From Vitrella brassicaformis (lineage: Eukaryota; Sar; Vitrellaceae), in the NCBI GenBank assembly GCA_001179505.1, contig CDMY01000290.1, positions 40,279 to 104,278 of the forward strand: DNA of 64,000 bases, read 5' to 3'. A program made the translations under genes and the position numbers. Position 1 is the stretch's first letter, and every line of letters begins with the position of its first letter. The notes below the pieces were generated by a model, which worked only from the letters and a program-made list of their open reading frames with translations, searched no databases and was not told the DNA's origin. Shown in pieces: positions 55,401 to 64,000 of the stretch.

Positions 55401-56548
55401 CGCCTCCGGAGTCTCTGCCTCTGTGGCTGAGGGGCCGACCGGCGCACCGCCGCTGTCGTCTCTCTTGTTGCTGTGGAGGAATGAGGCTCTCTTGGTGAAG
55501 GGCACCATGTGTGATGGGGGGAAGGTGAAGGCGTGGAGCAGCAGGCTTAGGGTCAAGGGGTTCTCGAGCTTCCTTATCCGTGGGGCGATAGCTGCAGCCA
55601 CCCTGTCGAGCACCGCTTGTCGGCTCGGCCCGTCGATCCGCACATAAGCATGGGCAAGGACGGCTATGTCCTGTGCGTCAAGGACAGACAGACAGACAGA
55701 CAGGCAGACAGGCAGACAGGCAGACAGGCAGACAGGCAGACAGGCAGACAGGCAGACAGGCAGGCAGGCAGGCAGGCATAAGAAAAAAGTGACGATAGGA
55801 TCCTCCTCCTTGCCATGTCACCTTCGGTGGCGCCTGTGGCGTTAATTTCTTATAGATGACCGGCAGGGCGGCCTCGACGAGGAATCTGTCCTCTCTCCTC
55901 AGCTTGCACACACTCACCAACAGAAGGGCCAGGTGGCCCAGCCGGAAATTGTGCAGCCGCCCTCGCAAACCCTGCACAGTCCACATGCACAGCAGACAGA
56001 CACAGACAAAGCCTCCTTCGTGGCGGTGTGTTTGTTTGTGTGGCCCACGTCGAGCATGTAGTCGAGGAATGAGTCGACCCGTTTGCCGATGGTGGCGAAG
56101 CAGTGGATGATCAGTGTGGCGTCGGCCACCTTCATCTGCGACCGCAGCACCGCCGCCCTGTACATGTAAGCCTCCCACACCTCACGGTGGCGGTAGTGAC
56201 GCCGAGTGGTCTCCTGGATCGAACGACGCAGCGCCGTGCCGTCCATCTGGTAGATGCGCTTCTGCAGGACAAACAAATCAGACACACACGGACACACATT
56301 CACGAGATTGATTCATGAATCAGATGAACTTGGCTGTGATCTGTCTGCCCATGAGTGTCGATGCCTACCAGTGAGGGAATGGCGGGGTTGTGGCCCTTGG
56401 CTGTCAGCAGTGAGCGCCCCTGGACACTCTGCCGCCTCTCGTCCATCGCCGTCATCATTACTGGAGCTGGGAGGGCGCTGTTTTGCCACGGCAGACCTCT
56501 CTGCACGAGCCCCCCTGCCGAAGGCGGCCTTCTGCACGTCTGAATCAT
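52418..56548 (-). CDS. RAP-domain RNA-binding protein (organellar type)
   Basis: Eight or more exons encode about 1,050-1,100 residues from ATG 56548 (MIQTCRRPPSAGG). N-terminal exons carry helical-repeat-like segments (GTALRRSIQETTRRHYRHRE, LRGRLHNFRLGHLALLLVSV, DIAVLAHAYVRIDGPSRQAV, VIKLL-type helices to about 54450) such as those of FASTK/RAP proteins. A long acidic, Ser-rich linker follows (about 52800-53500). The C-terminal RAP domain is clear at about 52490-52730: VYLLWHDWDFYWEGPAVRQ, KFAELNALRALGWQVICVSE, and WRKRHILQQIA. RAP proteins act in mitochondrial or plastid RNA processing and are expanded in apicomplexans and relatives. A truncated paralogue lies at 2653-4302. Targeting was not determined. 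Confidence 0.88.
55684..55776. repeat. (CAGA)n/(CAGG)n microsatellite in RAP-gene intron
   Basis: About 93 bp of GACA, GGCAGACA and GGCA units fill the intron of the RAP gene. The same intron in the truncated copy has only about 30 bp (3430-3459) of the complementary CTGC/CTGT repeat, so the array has changed length since duplication. Confidence 0.85.
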
Positions 56549-56802
56549 GAGCAGATCTTTCTAGCTCGCCATCGCCAAGCTCGCAGTGAGGATTCGCAGG
56601 AATACGACGTGTTCCGAGTGAATTGAGACTACCATGTCAGCGGCCTCCCTTCATTGAGCCGAGATCTGGCCATTTTGCTGTCCGGTGCTGCACCGTGGTA
56701 ACCGTCTAACGCATCTGCGTCATCGCACGTCATCTCTGCGTCTGACAGCCGCCAGGGAGAGCCCATGAGCAAGCCGACGTGACGGCAGCAGCAGAAGCGA
56801 CG
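56549..56802. promoter_or_regulatory. Divergent promoter between RAP gene and AP2 gene B
   Basis: The 254-bp gap holds AGCTCGCA at 56578-56585 and a related AGCTCGCC just before it. It is homologous to 2400-2652 and 63912-64000; conserved blocks include gactaccatgtcagcgg. A short upstream ORF (56765-56782, five codons, TGA) lies 20 bp before the AP2 start and is out of frame with it. Confidence 0.7.
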
Positions 56803-58044
56803 ATGGCGAGTGAGCAGATCCACCCCCCTGGCGCCTCACCATCAGCAGCCGAGGAGGGCTCTCGGGCTCCAGCTATGCAGGCGGGCGAGGCGGCCGCTCC
56901 ATCAACAGAAGCGCGTCAGGGCGGCCATTCATCTGTCCCTGCTCAGCTGGCTCATTCGGGCCCTCAGTGTGGTGCACCAGCCAGTGGTGCAGCGGTGATC
57001 CAAACCGATCTCGGAGCAGGTGACATGGCAGCAATGCAGCCGGCCTCGTCGACTACTAGCCTGTCTGCATTGCTGGCGGCCGTCGTCACCCCCAAGCCCA
57101 TCCCCGCACACCCACACCAACGCTCACACCCACAGGGGCAGCAGGGCGGTCAGACCCCTCCTGCCGGCCATGACCTGCTACTCAATCGCGGTGGCAAGCG
57201 GCAGAGGACCGGTCGGGGCCGCGGCCGGCGGTCGGCGGGAGAGGTAGAGGGTCAGGAAGAGTACACGCCCGAGAACGACTTGGCTGCGGCGCGGCATGAG
57301 GCGAGGGGTCATGCTGGTAGTCGTGGCGGTGCTGCGGAGGACCACCAGGCCCTCAATCCAGCCACCCACATGTCGCCCGAGGAGGAGGGCAAACACGTGA
57401 GTCAGAGGGGGAGAGAGAGGGAGAGAGAGGGAGAGAGAGTCCCTGCCTACACACACAACAACCCAATCCCGTCTGTATGTGTGTGTAGATCACCGAGTGT
57501 TTGAAGGAGTATCTGCCCAAGAAGCCCAACGGCAGGCCGGCCCCCCTGGGCCTGCCAATGGTGCAGGGCAAGGGCGTCCGCGTCCAGCTCTACCACCCAA
57601 GCGTCGGCGCCCTCTGGGGACCCACTCGCAACTTCGAGCAGCTCAATTCAGTCAGATCCGGCTTCAAGGCCGCCTGCGAAGACCGCGAACAGGTAGGCAC
57701 ACACATACATACAGACACGTCCCCGTACGCATTCTGACGCCAATGTGAATATGTGTCTGTGTGTGTGGTTGATGGATGTGTGTGTGTATCAGTTTGTGCG
57801 TGACATCTGGGGTCCGAAGGGCGAGGCCCACCAGCTCCACCTGCTGCCCGGCTGGGAGACGGTCGTCGACGACTCACCCCAACCCGCCACCACCCTGGCC
57901 ATCGCGACCGACCGGGCCGAGCAGGTGCCTCAGCAAGGGCCACCGCAGATCACGACAGGCGCCCACTCATACGCACCCCCCGCCCCAGACCCACCGGCAC
58001 CAGGACCACCACGCGACTTCATTACCACGGCCGGCGCGGTGTAG
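56803..58044 (+). CDS. AP2 gene B, N-terminal conserved module
   Basis: Three exons: 56803-57396, 57489-57692 and 57793-58044, all joined in phase 0. Exon 1 is low-complexity (MASEQIHPPGASPSAAEEGS; HDLLLNRGGKRQRTGRGRG, a likely nuclear localisation signal). Exons 2-3 carry the module EYLPKKPNGRPAPLGLPM, YHPSVGALWGPTRNFEQLN, FVRDIWGPKGEAHQLHLL, of unknown family and shared with gene A. The frame meets TAG at 58042. In gene A the equivalent exon runs on into the AP2 domains, so this is either a separate short protein or is joined to the next ORF by a 38-bp intron (58039-58076), which would be in frame. The start is ATG 56803; an upstream GTG is rejected. Confidence 0.75.
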
Positions 58045-58046
58045 TC

Positions 58047-61000
58047 ATGATCGACGTGCGGCGGATCAATCTGCAGCCACAGCCGACGGACAAGCATGAC
58101 GCCGACAAAGGCACGAGTGCTGGTGCGGCCTCCAAGGGTCCGGCACATGACGGCAGGGAGGCGGATGTGTGTGGTGTTGGGGGCGATGACGACATGGATT
58201 GGGCTGATGACGTGTCTTCGCGTGACGGACAGCCGGGGCACAAGGCCGGCAAGGCTAACACCGTCTGCCGCAAACGTGCCGAGCATCAGTCAGCCGTGCA
58301 GGGCGTCCACTGGTGTGAGCGGGGTCAGTACTGGCAAGCGAACTGGTACGACAAGGGCGACGGCAAGCAGGAGCGCAAGCGGTTCTCCGTCAAGGAGCAT
58401 GGCTTCCACAAAGCGAAGGTACCGACGTCGCATCGCAGCACCCTGCCTCCATCTCACTCTCTGTTTCCCCAAACATATGGATCAGGAGCTGGCTGAGCAC
58501 CATCGTCTCGAGATGGAGCGCAACGGCCGGGCAGTTGTGAAGAAGCGTTCGAAGCACCAGAGCGGCGTCAGGGGCGTCAGCTACTCCGAAGGATACAAGA
58601 GCTGGGTGGCCGAATGGCGTAAGGGCGGCAGGAGGAAGACCAAGGCCTTCTCCGTCAAGCAGCTGGGCTACGAGGAGGCCAAACAGGCGGCCATCGCACA
58701 CAGACGGGAGATGGAGCAGCGGCACCACACGTCAGAGGGCGGGGCGACGAGAGATGAGAGCCGTTCCCACAACCCCCCCAATGATGATGATGATGATGAG
58801 ATTCTTTCGCCGCGCCGCCACGGCCCCCCCAGCAGCAGGCCAGATTTGGGTGGGATGGAGGGCGGCGACCTGGCTGCTGCGCTCGTTGAGGTCCTCAGCA
58901 GCGACGGGTAAGACAAGACAAGGGAATACAAGGAAGGGCCCGATTTGTCGCGTGTGTACATGTGTGTGGGATGGATTCTTTCGGTCAGGTCATGCGGGTT
59001 GTGTTGGCAGGACGGCGGCTTCCGTGTCCGTCTGCCGTCCTCCGAGGGGGAAGATGGCGAGGACCGCATTGTCGATGTCCCGGTGGTCGACCTCAGCTCC
59101 CGTTCGGCCGTTATCGCCGCTTTTCGCCGCGCCGTCGAGGAGCTCAACCGCCTGAGCACTGCTAGTGAGGGAGGGGCCGCTGCACCCCTGGACATCAGCT
59201 GGCTCGATGACATCAGCCCCGACGGCTGCGATCGACCTCGGACGCGCCGCCGCAGCGGAGCGAGGCGCGAGCCCATGCCGCCCCCGTCTCTGTCTGAGGG
59301 CCCCAGTGACCGTCCACTTTACAACGATGACCCCATGGCGCCCCACATTCAGCGCCGGCGCCGCCACAGAGGCAGGTCGTCACCTCGTGTCAGTGAGAGG
59401 CCAATAGCCGACTCGTCCAGCTCCGAGAACGAGCTGCTCATCGACCGGCCAGCAGCCAAGCGCCATCGTGAGGACTCGGGCGGCGAGAGGGAGCGCTGTG
59501 TGTCGGCGAAGCTGAGTGAGGCGGGCGGCAATTCTCTGGCGGCCAGCCTGGTGGAGCAGGCAAAGCCTCAGCTGGCGGACCTAAACCGAGACGATGCCGA
59601 CGGGCAGCAATGGAGCGCATCGAGACCAGAGGGTTCGACTCGTGGCGGGTCATCCGACCACAACCCCTCTCGCAAGCAGCGCCGCAGACATACGGCTCTC
59701 GCCAGCAGGAGCCCATCCACCATCGAGGGGCGGATCGGACACCGGAGCGGCGTCAAGAGCGTCAGCTACGACAAGAGACACAACTCATGGGTGGCCCGCT
59801 GGAAGGAGGGGGGCAGCAGGAAGAGCAAGCACTTCATGGTCGAAAGTCTTGGCTTCGAGGGTGCTAAGGAGGCCGCCATCGCACACAGACGACGGAAGAC
59901 GGAGCGATTGCACACGTCAGAGGGAGGGGCCAAGAGGCATGGCGACCAAGCTGACTCGAGAAGTGCCGACGATGGCGACGATCCTCTGCCCGTCAAACAG
60001 CGACAGGCGCCTCAGCTGCGTGACGGTGGTGTGGGGGGCGGTGTGCTTCTGCACCCTACGGCTCGCCGTGACACCAACCGACCGCGGCGCCGCAGAGACG
60101 ACCGATTCGAGTGCAATCCCTCACCTGCAGACATCGAGGCCCCCAGTTGGCTGCGGGAGGGCCCACCGGCAACGCCGCCGACACACCACACGGCCAGTCG
60201 CGGCCCTCGTGTGTCGCCGGTGCAGAGGGGGCATCTGATTCGCCACTTCTACCAGCAGCTGGAGGCACTCGGCCGAGCCCATCCCGACACGCCCCTCTGT
60301 CTGCGGTTCAGGAGTGGGTCTGCCCTGCCACAGCTGGCCGTCGAGGTGGTCCTGCCCGGCACCCCAGTGCAGTCGGTGCCCCTCTCAGCGGCCACCAGGG
60401 AGGCCATGGGGGCGGCCGTCGATGCCGCATGGGCATGCCGCCAGCAGGAGATGGACATTGACAGTACTGAGGACCAGCAGCCCATGATACACGCCCAGCG
60501 GATGGTCCTATGCCGTCTGTATGGTCAAGTGGGTCACAACATTGGGGCGATGCTGGCGGCCGTCCCCTCTCTGAGCTTTGCGTCTATCGACTTGTTTGTG
60601 CGCCATGGGCTGCCGGCCATGGTGGGGCAGCGTGACGGCGAGGACCTCAAGGAGGCCGCCAGTCGATTCATCAAACAGCTTCACCACCTCGGTAACCAGC
60701 ACACCACACCAGCCATGTCCAAGCGGCTCAAGGCGGCAGATGACGAGCAGCTGCCGAGTGGCCATCACCGGCTGGCCGATATCGACATGACGATGCGGCC
60801 ACCACTCCATCAGCGCGTCAATGACCCGCACCCACCCAATGTGCCGCAGGAACGAGATCCGAATGAGGCCGATCGCATGGCGGATGGGGAGGTGGGCGGT
60901 GGGCGGGATGGTGAGCGCGACGACGGCAATTGCGAGAGGGAGGGCGAGATGATTCCGTTCGATGAGCTGACGAAGGGTCGGTCAGCTGGTGGAGCTGCTC

Positions 61001-61707
61001 AAGGCCCACCCATCACCCGACATGCGACACTTAGCCGACAGCATCATGGTCAGCTCACCACAGACACATGTGAAGGCAGACGTGGTAAATGTGCGTGTTG
61101 TCTTCTCTTGTGTGTGTGCAGGGATTGGAGGTCTGTCTGGCGGTGAGTTTGCTGGACATGTTGGATGACATCGACAGTGTGGCGGCGGGTGAGGACATCG
61201 GCCGCGACCTCGGCCTCCACAAGGGCATCGCACTCGTCATCATAGTGCAGCTGCGGCGCTTCCTGCAGTCACTCAAGCGGCGGGGGGCCGTCCAGTGGCC
61301 ACCTGGGGATGGTGTGATGGGTGAGGGAAGCTTGGCTGCCGGTCAGTTGTGGGACTCAGGTCGTCTGGTGTCGGCCGTCGAGCGTTCGATGGGCGTCATG
61401 GCGGCCGACAAGAAGGAGCGGCACGGCGACAAACTGCAACACGTCATCGACAATATCAAAGAGGTCAGCCGGCACACAACACACAGAATACGCACATGAC
61501 TTCCGTCCGTGTCTGTCTGTGCTGTGTGTGCAGTATGGCATATCAGGCATGAGCATGTCACTGCTGGTGGAGCCGCCCCAAGACAGCGGTGCGTCTGATG
61601 ACGGCAGGGTCGAGGCGGCACTCATCGATGCGGCCCGAGAGACCGTCTTTGGGGGCATATCCGACGTCGCATCTATCCGCCGCACCATCAACCGACAAGA
61701 CGAATGA
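58047..61707 (+). CDS. Triple AP2-domain protein, gene B main part
   Basis: A putative transcription factor. AP2 domain 1 starts SAVQGVHWCERGQYW, is split by an intron (58419-58485) after GFHKAK, and ends ELAEHHRLEMER. Domain 2 is SGVRGVSYSEGYKSW to EEAKQAAIAHR. After an intron (58908-58988) comes an acidic segment (EDGEDRIVDVPVVDLSSRSA) and Arg/Ser-rich linkers. Domain 3 (about 59745-59890) is SGVKSVSYDKRHNSW to EGAKEAAIAHR. A conserved-looking C-terminal region follows (RGHLIRHFYQQLEALGRAHP, LAVEVVLPGTPVQS), then helical exons GLEVCLAVSLLDMLDDIDSV and ISGMSMSLLVEPPQDS, ending at TGA 61705. The junction into the exon at 61122 did not resolve in frame. If the protein begins here, the start is ATG 58047; it may instead be the continuation of the preceding module. 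Confidence 0.82.
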
Positions 61708-61774
61708 GCCACCGATCGGCGAGGCTGATGAGCATTTGTGTGGCAAGCAATCGGTGTCCATCGCACTCTACCGG

Positions 61775-61814
61775 CGTCTATCGCAGTCTATCTGTCAGCG
61801 AGACGCGATAGACG
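61775..61814. repeat. Inverted repeat (10-bp stem, 20-nt loop)
   Basis: CGTCTATCGC at 61775-61784 pairs with GCGATAGACG at 61805-61814, about 70 bp after the AP2 gene B stop. It could be a 3' UTR structure. Confidence 0.6.
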
Positions 61815-62058
61815 AGACATATAATGTATCGCATCTGTCCACACATGCGTTTTTCCGGCCATATGCGAGACATACCCGCACTTTTTTCATCTTTTTTGCT
61901 ATCGCACACGGTCGTTCGGATGCAAGCATCACTCGTTCCTAGAGAGGAAATGGTGGGACGGCCATGGCCTGCTGATGATGTTGATGTGAGTCAGTCAGTC
62001 AGTCAATGGGAGAGACTGCCCTTGGTGTGTGCGTGTGTGTCTTTTGGGCCATGCCATG

Positions 62059-62107
62059 CCATGCCATGCCATGCTATGAGACATTTGCATAGCATGGCAT
62101 GGCATGG
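62059..62107. repeat. Perfect 20-bp inverted repeat built of ATGCC units
   Basis: The left arm 62059-62078 (ccatgccatgccatgctatg) pairs perfectly with 62088-62107 around a 9-nt loop. The left side extends into further ATGCC units. The structure lies between convergent genes and is either a folded microsatellite or a 3'-end element. Confidence 0.75.
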
Positions 62108-62403
62108 TCATCACGCCTGTATGGTCGGTCATTGTGAGACGACGGATGGTCGGTTTGGTGTGCATAGAGAAGGGAGGATGGCGTACGAACGACCTTGACA
62201 GCATATATAGCATCCATGGGACGGGTCACCAAGCTACACACTTCCTTCCCCACAATGCCCCTCTTATCGACCCACCATCAATGCCTCTCCAATCCCCCTG
62301 TCCTGTCTGTCAGTCTGTTGGTCGAGCTACCGCCTCTTGGCCATCAATAGATAGCTAATTAACCTGCAGGTAATGAAAACACACGTGACAAGATGTCTTT
62401 TAC

Positions 62404-63851
62404 TCATGTCCCACCTCGCCCCACATCATCGCCCCCGTGGCCATCTCCCCCGTTGTCCTGGTTGGGGTCCTCACCGTCGAATATGATGGGCGCGATGGGG
62501 CCCAGGACGGGGCGCGCCAGGGCGGTGGTGAGCGGGAAGCGGTGCTTGAAGGGCGCACTCTCAGCCACACCAGGTGCAGGCGTCTCGCTCGTCTTGACGG
62601 ACACCAACACTGCAGACACACACCTCTGTTTTCTCACGTCATGTGTCCCGTCTTCTCTGTCTGGTTTGGAAAGGCCCTCTTCTCATTATGTACCATATTC
62701 GTCATCAACGGTATCGCAAAGTTGTAGCCATGCGATGAATGGCTGGTCGTAGGCCGTCAGCAGCAGCTGCACGTGGTACATATCGGGTGCCTGGTATGCC
62801 GTCACTGCCGTGGTGCCAGCGACCGGCTGATGGGGCGGCCGATCGATGAGGCCAGCCAACACACCACCACGAGCATCGCTGCAACACACCAACATATGAG
62901 TGTACCCATGCATGAATCGGTGTGTCCCTCGTGTCATGCTGACCGGCGGACGCTTCTCCCGACGTCCTTGACCTGTTTGTACGGCAGCAGGGTGTTGATG
63001 ATGAACCCCGAGAAAGACGCATTGGTCCAGGGACCATCAGCCGCCGACCAGCCATCGCCACTCAGTCCGATGCGATGACTGACGGGGGGGTTGTGGGGCA
63101 GGGCGTTCTGCTGGATGGGGTTGTTGGCGGGGAGGGGAGGGGTGAGGTCTATCGCATACGCGGCGTCGTCTTCAACGGCACGCAGCCCGCCGCCAGGCTG
63201 ACCGAACAGCTCGACTGTGCCGTTCTTGGCGCCCACGTGGCGGCCGACCATCTTCCACTGAGCTATCACACGGGGCTGAGCCATATACGCCTACACGACA
63301 CAAGGCATACACACACAGAGATGAGTGCCGCCCACCATCCAATCCACGCCATCTGTCTGTTCTGTGTACCTGTTTGCTTTGGTGCTTCTCGAGGTCTTGC
63401 TGTGTGATGTTGACGGGCAGCTCACAGTAGGTGAGCTGACGCGCCAGCCGCAGTGCGTCGGCCACCTCGTCCCAACTCTGATCCTCAACCAAGTACATGG
63501 CCTATGTTGACACAGTGGAGCATGCCACCCATCCCCCAGGCCATCTGTCTTCCTTCTGTGTACCTGCAGCAGCAGCTGGTCCTCCAGTTGTGCGTCATCG
63601 AACGTCAGCACAGTGTCCAGCGGCGTCCCGTCGGCAAGTGTCGTGTCGTGCAGGGCGCGGGCGAGCCGTCGGCGCAGCACGTCGGTCTCAAAGTCGACCT
63701 GCGATAGGAAGAGGGCGGTGGATCTGAGGACGCCCAAGTCCTTGAGCTTGTGCAGCCTGTCCCGCTCTTCTCGATGGATGAAGTCCGGCTGCTGGCCGCG
63801 GATCGATGGCCAGTGCTCGTCGTTGCTTCTTCTGCTCACATTACCACCCAT
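62404..63851 (-). CDS. Protein of unknown function
   Basis: About five or six exons encode roughly 380 residues from ATG 63851 (MGGNVSRRSNDEHWPSIRGQ) to a stop at 62404. Features: a helical N-terminus (EERDRLHKLKDLGVLRST, FETDVLRRRLARALHDTTL), YLVEDQSWDEVADALRLARQ, then a mixed region MAQPRVIAQWKMVGRHVG, DLTPPLPANNPIQQNALPHN, SFSGFIINTLLPYKQ and MYHVQLLLTAYDQPFIAWLQ, ending in a Gly/Asp-rich tail. MGG at the start could be an N-myristoylation site (inference). No family was recognised. It occupies the place relative to the duplicated promoter that the RAP gene has in the other two copies. Confidence 0.7.
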
Positions 63852-64000
63852 TTCCTTCTCAACTCAATCTCGGCTTGACGGGCCTAGGGTGCTGCCTGAA
63901 ACCGCTGCCCGCTAGCTCGCGTTGTGAATCTCTCAGGAATACGGACGTGTCCGAGTGGAATTGTGACTACCATGTCAGCGGCTTGCCTTCCTTCAGCCGA
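63852..64000. promoter_or_regulatory. Third copy of the RAP/AP2 divergent promoter (cut by window)
   Basis: Bases about 63912-64000 align with 56562-56655: AGCTCGCG (63914-63921), caggaatacg, gtgtccgagt, gactaccatgtcagcgg and cagccga in the same order. A plus-strand AP2 paralogue is predicted just beyond base 64000. Confidence 0.75.

Larger units (their letters stand above)
54845..58865. repeat. Right arm of the large inverted duplication
   Basis: The arm matches the reverse complement of 1-4302. The inner border lies at ccaaatcgg (54845), inside the long exon of the RAP gene, which continues intact beyond it. The outer border was not reached because the left arm is cut by the window start. 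Homology drops between about 58010 and 58270. Confidence 0.92.
61708..62403. other. Convergent 3' spacer with hairpins
   Basis: The spacer separates AP2 gene B from the last minus-strand gene. It contains an imperfect tandem of TCTATCG units near 61765-61790 and two inverted repeats annotated separately. No gene was recognised. Confidence 0.7.

Noticed and set aside
1-64000. Bacterial origin, suggested by high GC and ClpS/VIPP1 genes
   Set aside because: Dense GT-AG introns interrupt conserved proteins, and RFC2, VPS4, SEC22, AP2 and RAP genes are eukaryotic.

Overview
This is a GC-rich nuclear contig from a eukaryote with many short introns. Gene content points to an alveolate alga close to the Apicomplexa: AP2 DNA-binding domains of the ApiAP2 style, a RAP-domain RNA-binding protein, and VIPP1, ClpS and a DUF1350 protein whose N-termini look like signal peptides followed by basic leaders, as expected for a complex plastid. 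A chromerid such as Vitrella brassicaformis fits best. That name is inference from gene content and style, not from a database match. No rRNA, tRNA, CRISPR array or intact transposon was recognised. Bases 42036-42335 are an assembly gap of N.

Layout, with start codons as I place them: the genes form a nearly perfect series of head-to-head pairs, always minus then plus. The pairs are AP2 gene A (-) with a truncated RAP-gene copy (+); an acyl-AMP-ligase-like gene (-) with an egghead-like glycosyltransferase (+); RFC2 (-) with a giant Sfi1-like protein (+); ClpS (-) with a membrane protein (+); VPS4 (-) with VIPP1 (+); two unknown secreted proteins; a doubtful secreted gene (-) with a RING-CH/FHA protein (+); a Thr-rich secreted protein (-) with a DUF1350 protein (+); a helical protein (-) with SEC22 (+); a RAP-domain gene (-) with AP2 gene B (+); and an unknown gene (-) facing a gene that lies beyond the right edge. 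Partners start 50-670 bp apart. Most of these short gaps hold the octamer TGCGAGCT or its complement AGCTCGCA.

The two ends of the window are related. Bases 1-4302 are an inverted duplicate of about 54845-58865, each arm carrying a divergent RAP-AP2 pair. The right arm holds the complete RAP gene. The left arm has lost the RAP domain at the duplication breakpoint, and its AP2 gene carries an apparent 8-base deletion. A third copy of the pair's promoter begins at about 63912 and runs off the right edge, so the AP2 family probably continues there.

Functionally the window mixes housekeeping genes (RFC2 clamp loader, VPS4 ESCRT ATPase, SEC22 SNARE), plastid genes (VIPP1 membrane maintenance, ClpS protease adaptor, DUF1350) and lineage-specific genes (AP2, RAP, RING-CH/FHA, secreted repeat proteins, a putative centrin-binding giant). 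Coordinates are genomic spans including introns. Exon borders were set by eye from GT/AG sites and protein similarity, and several remain unresolved.
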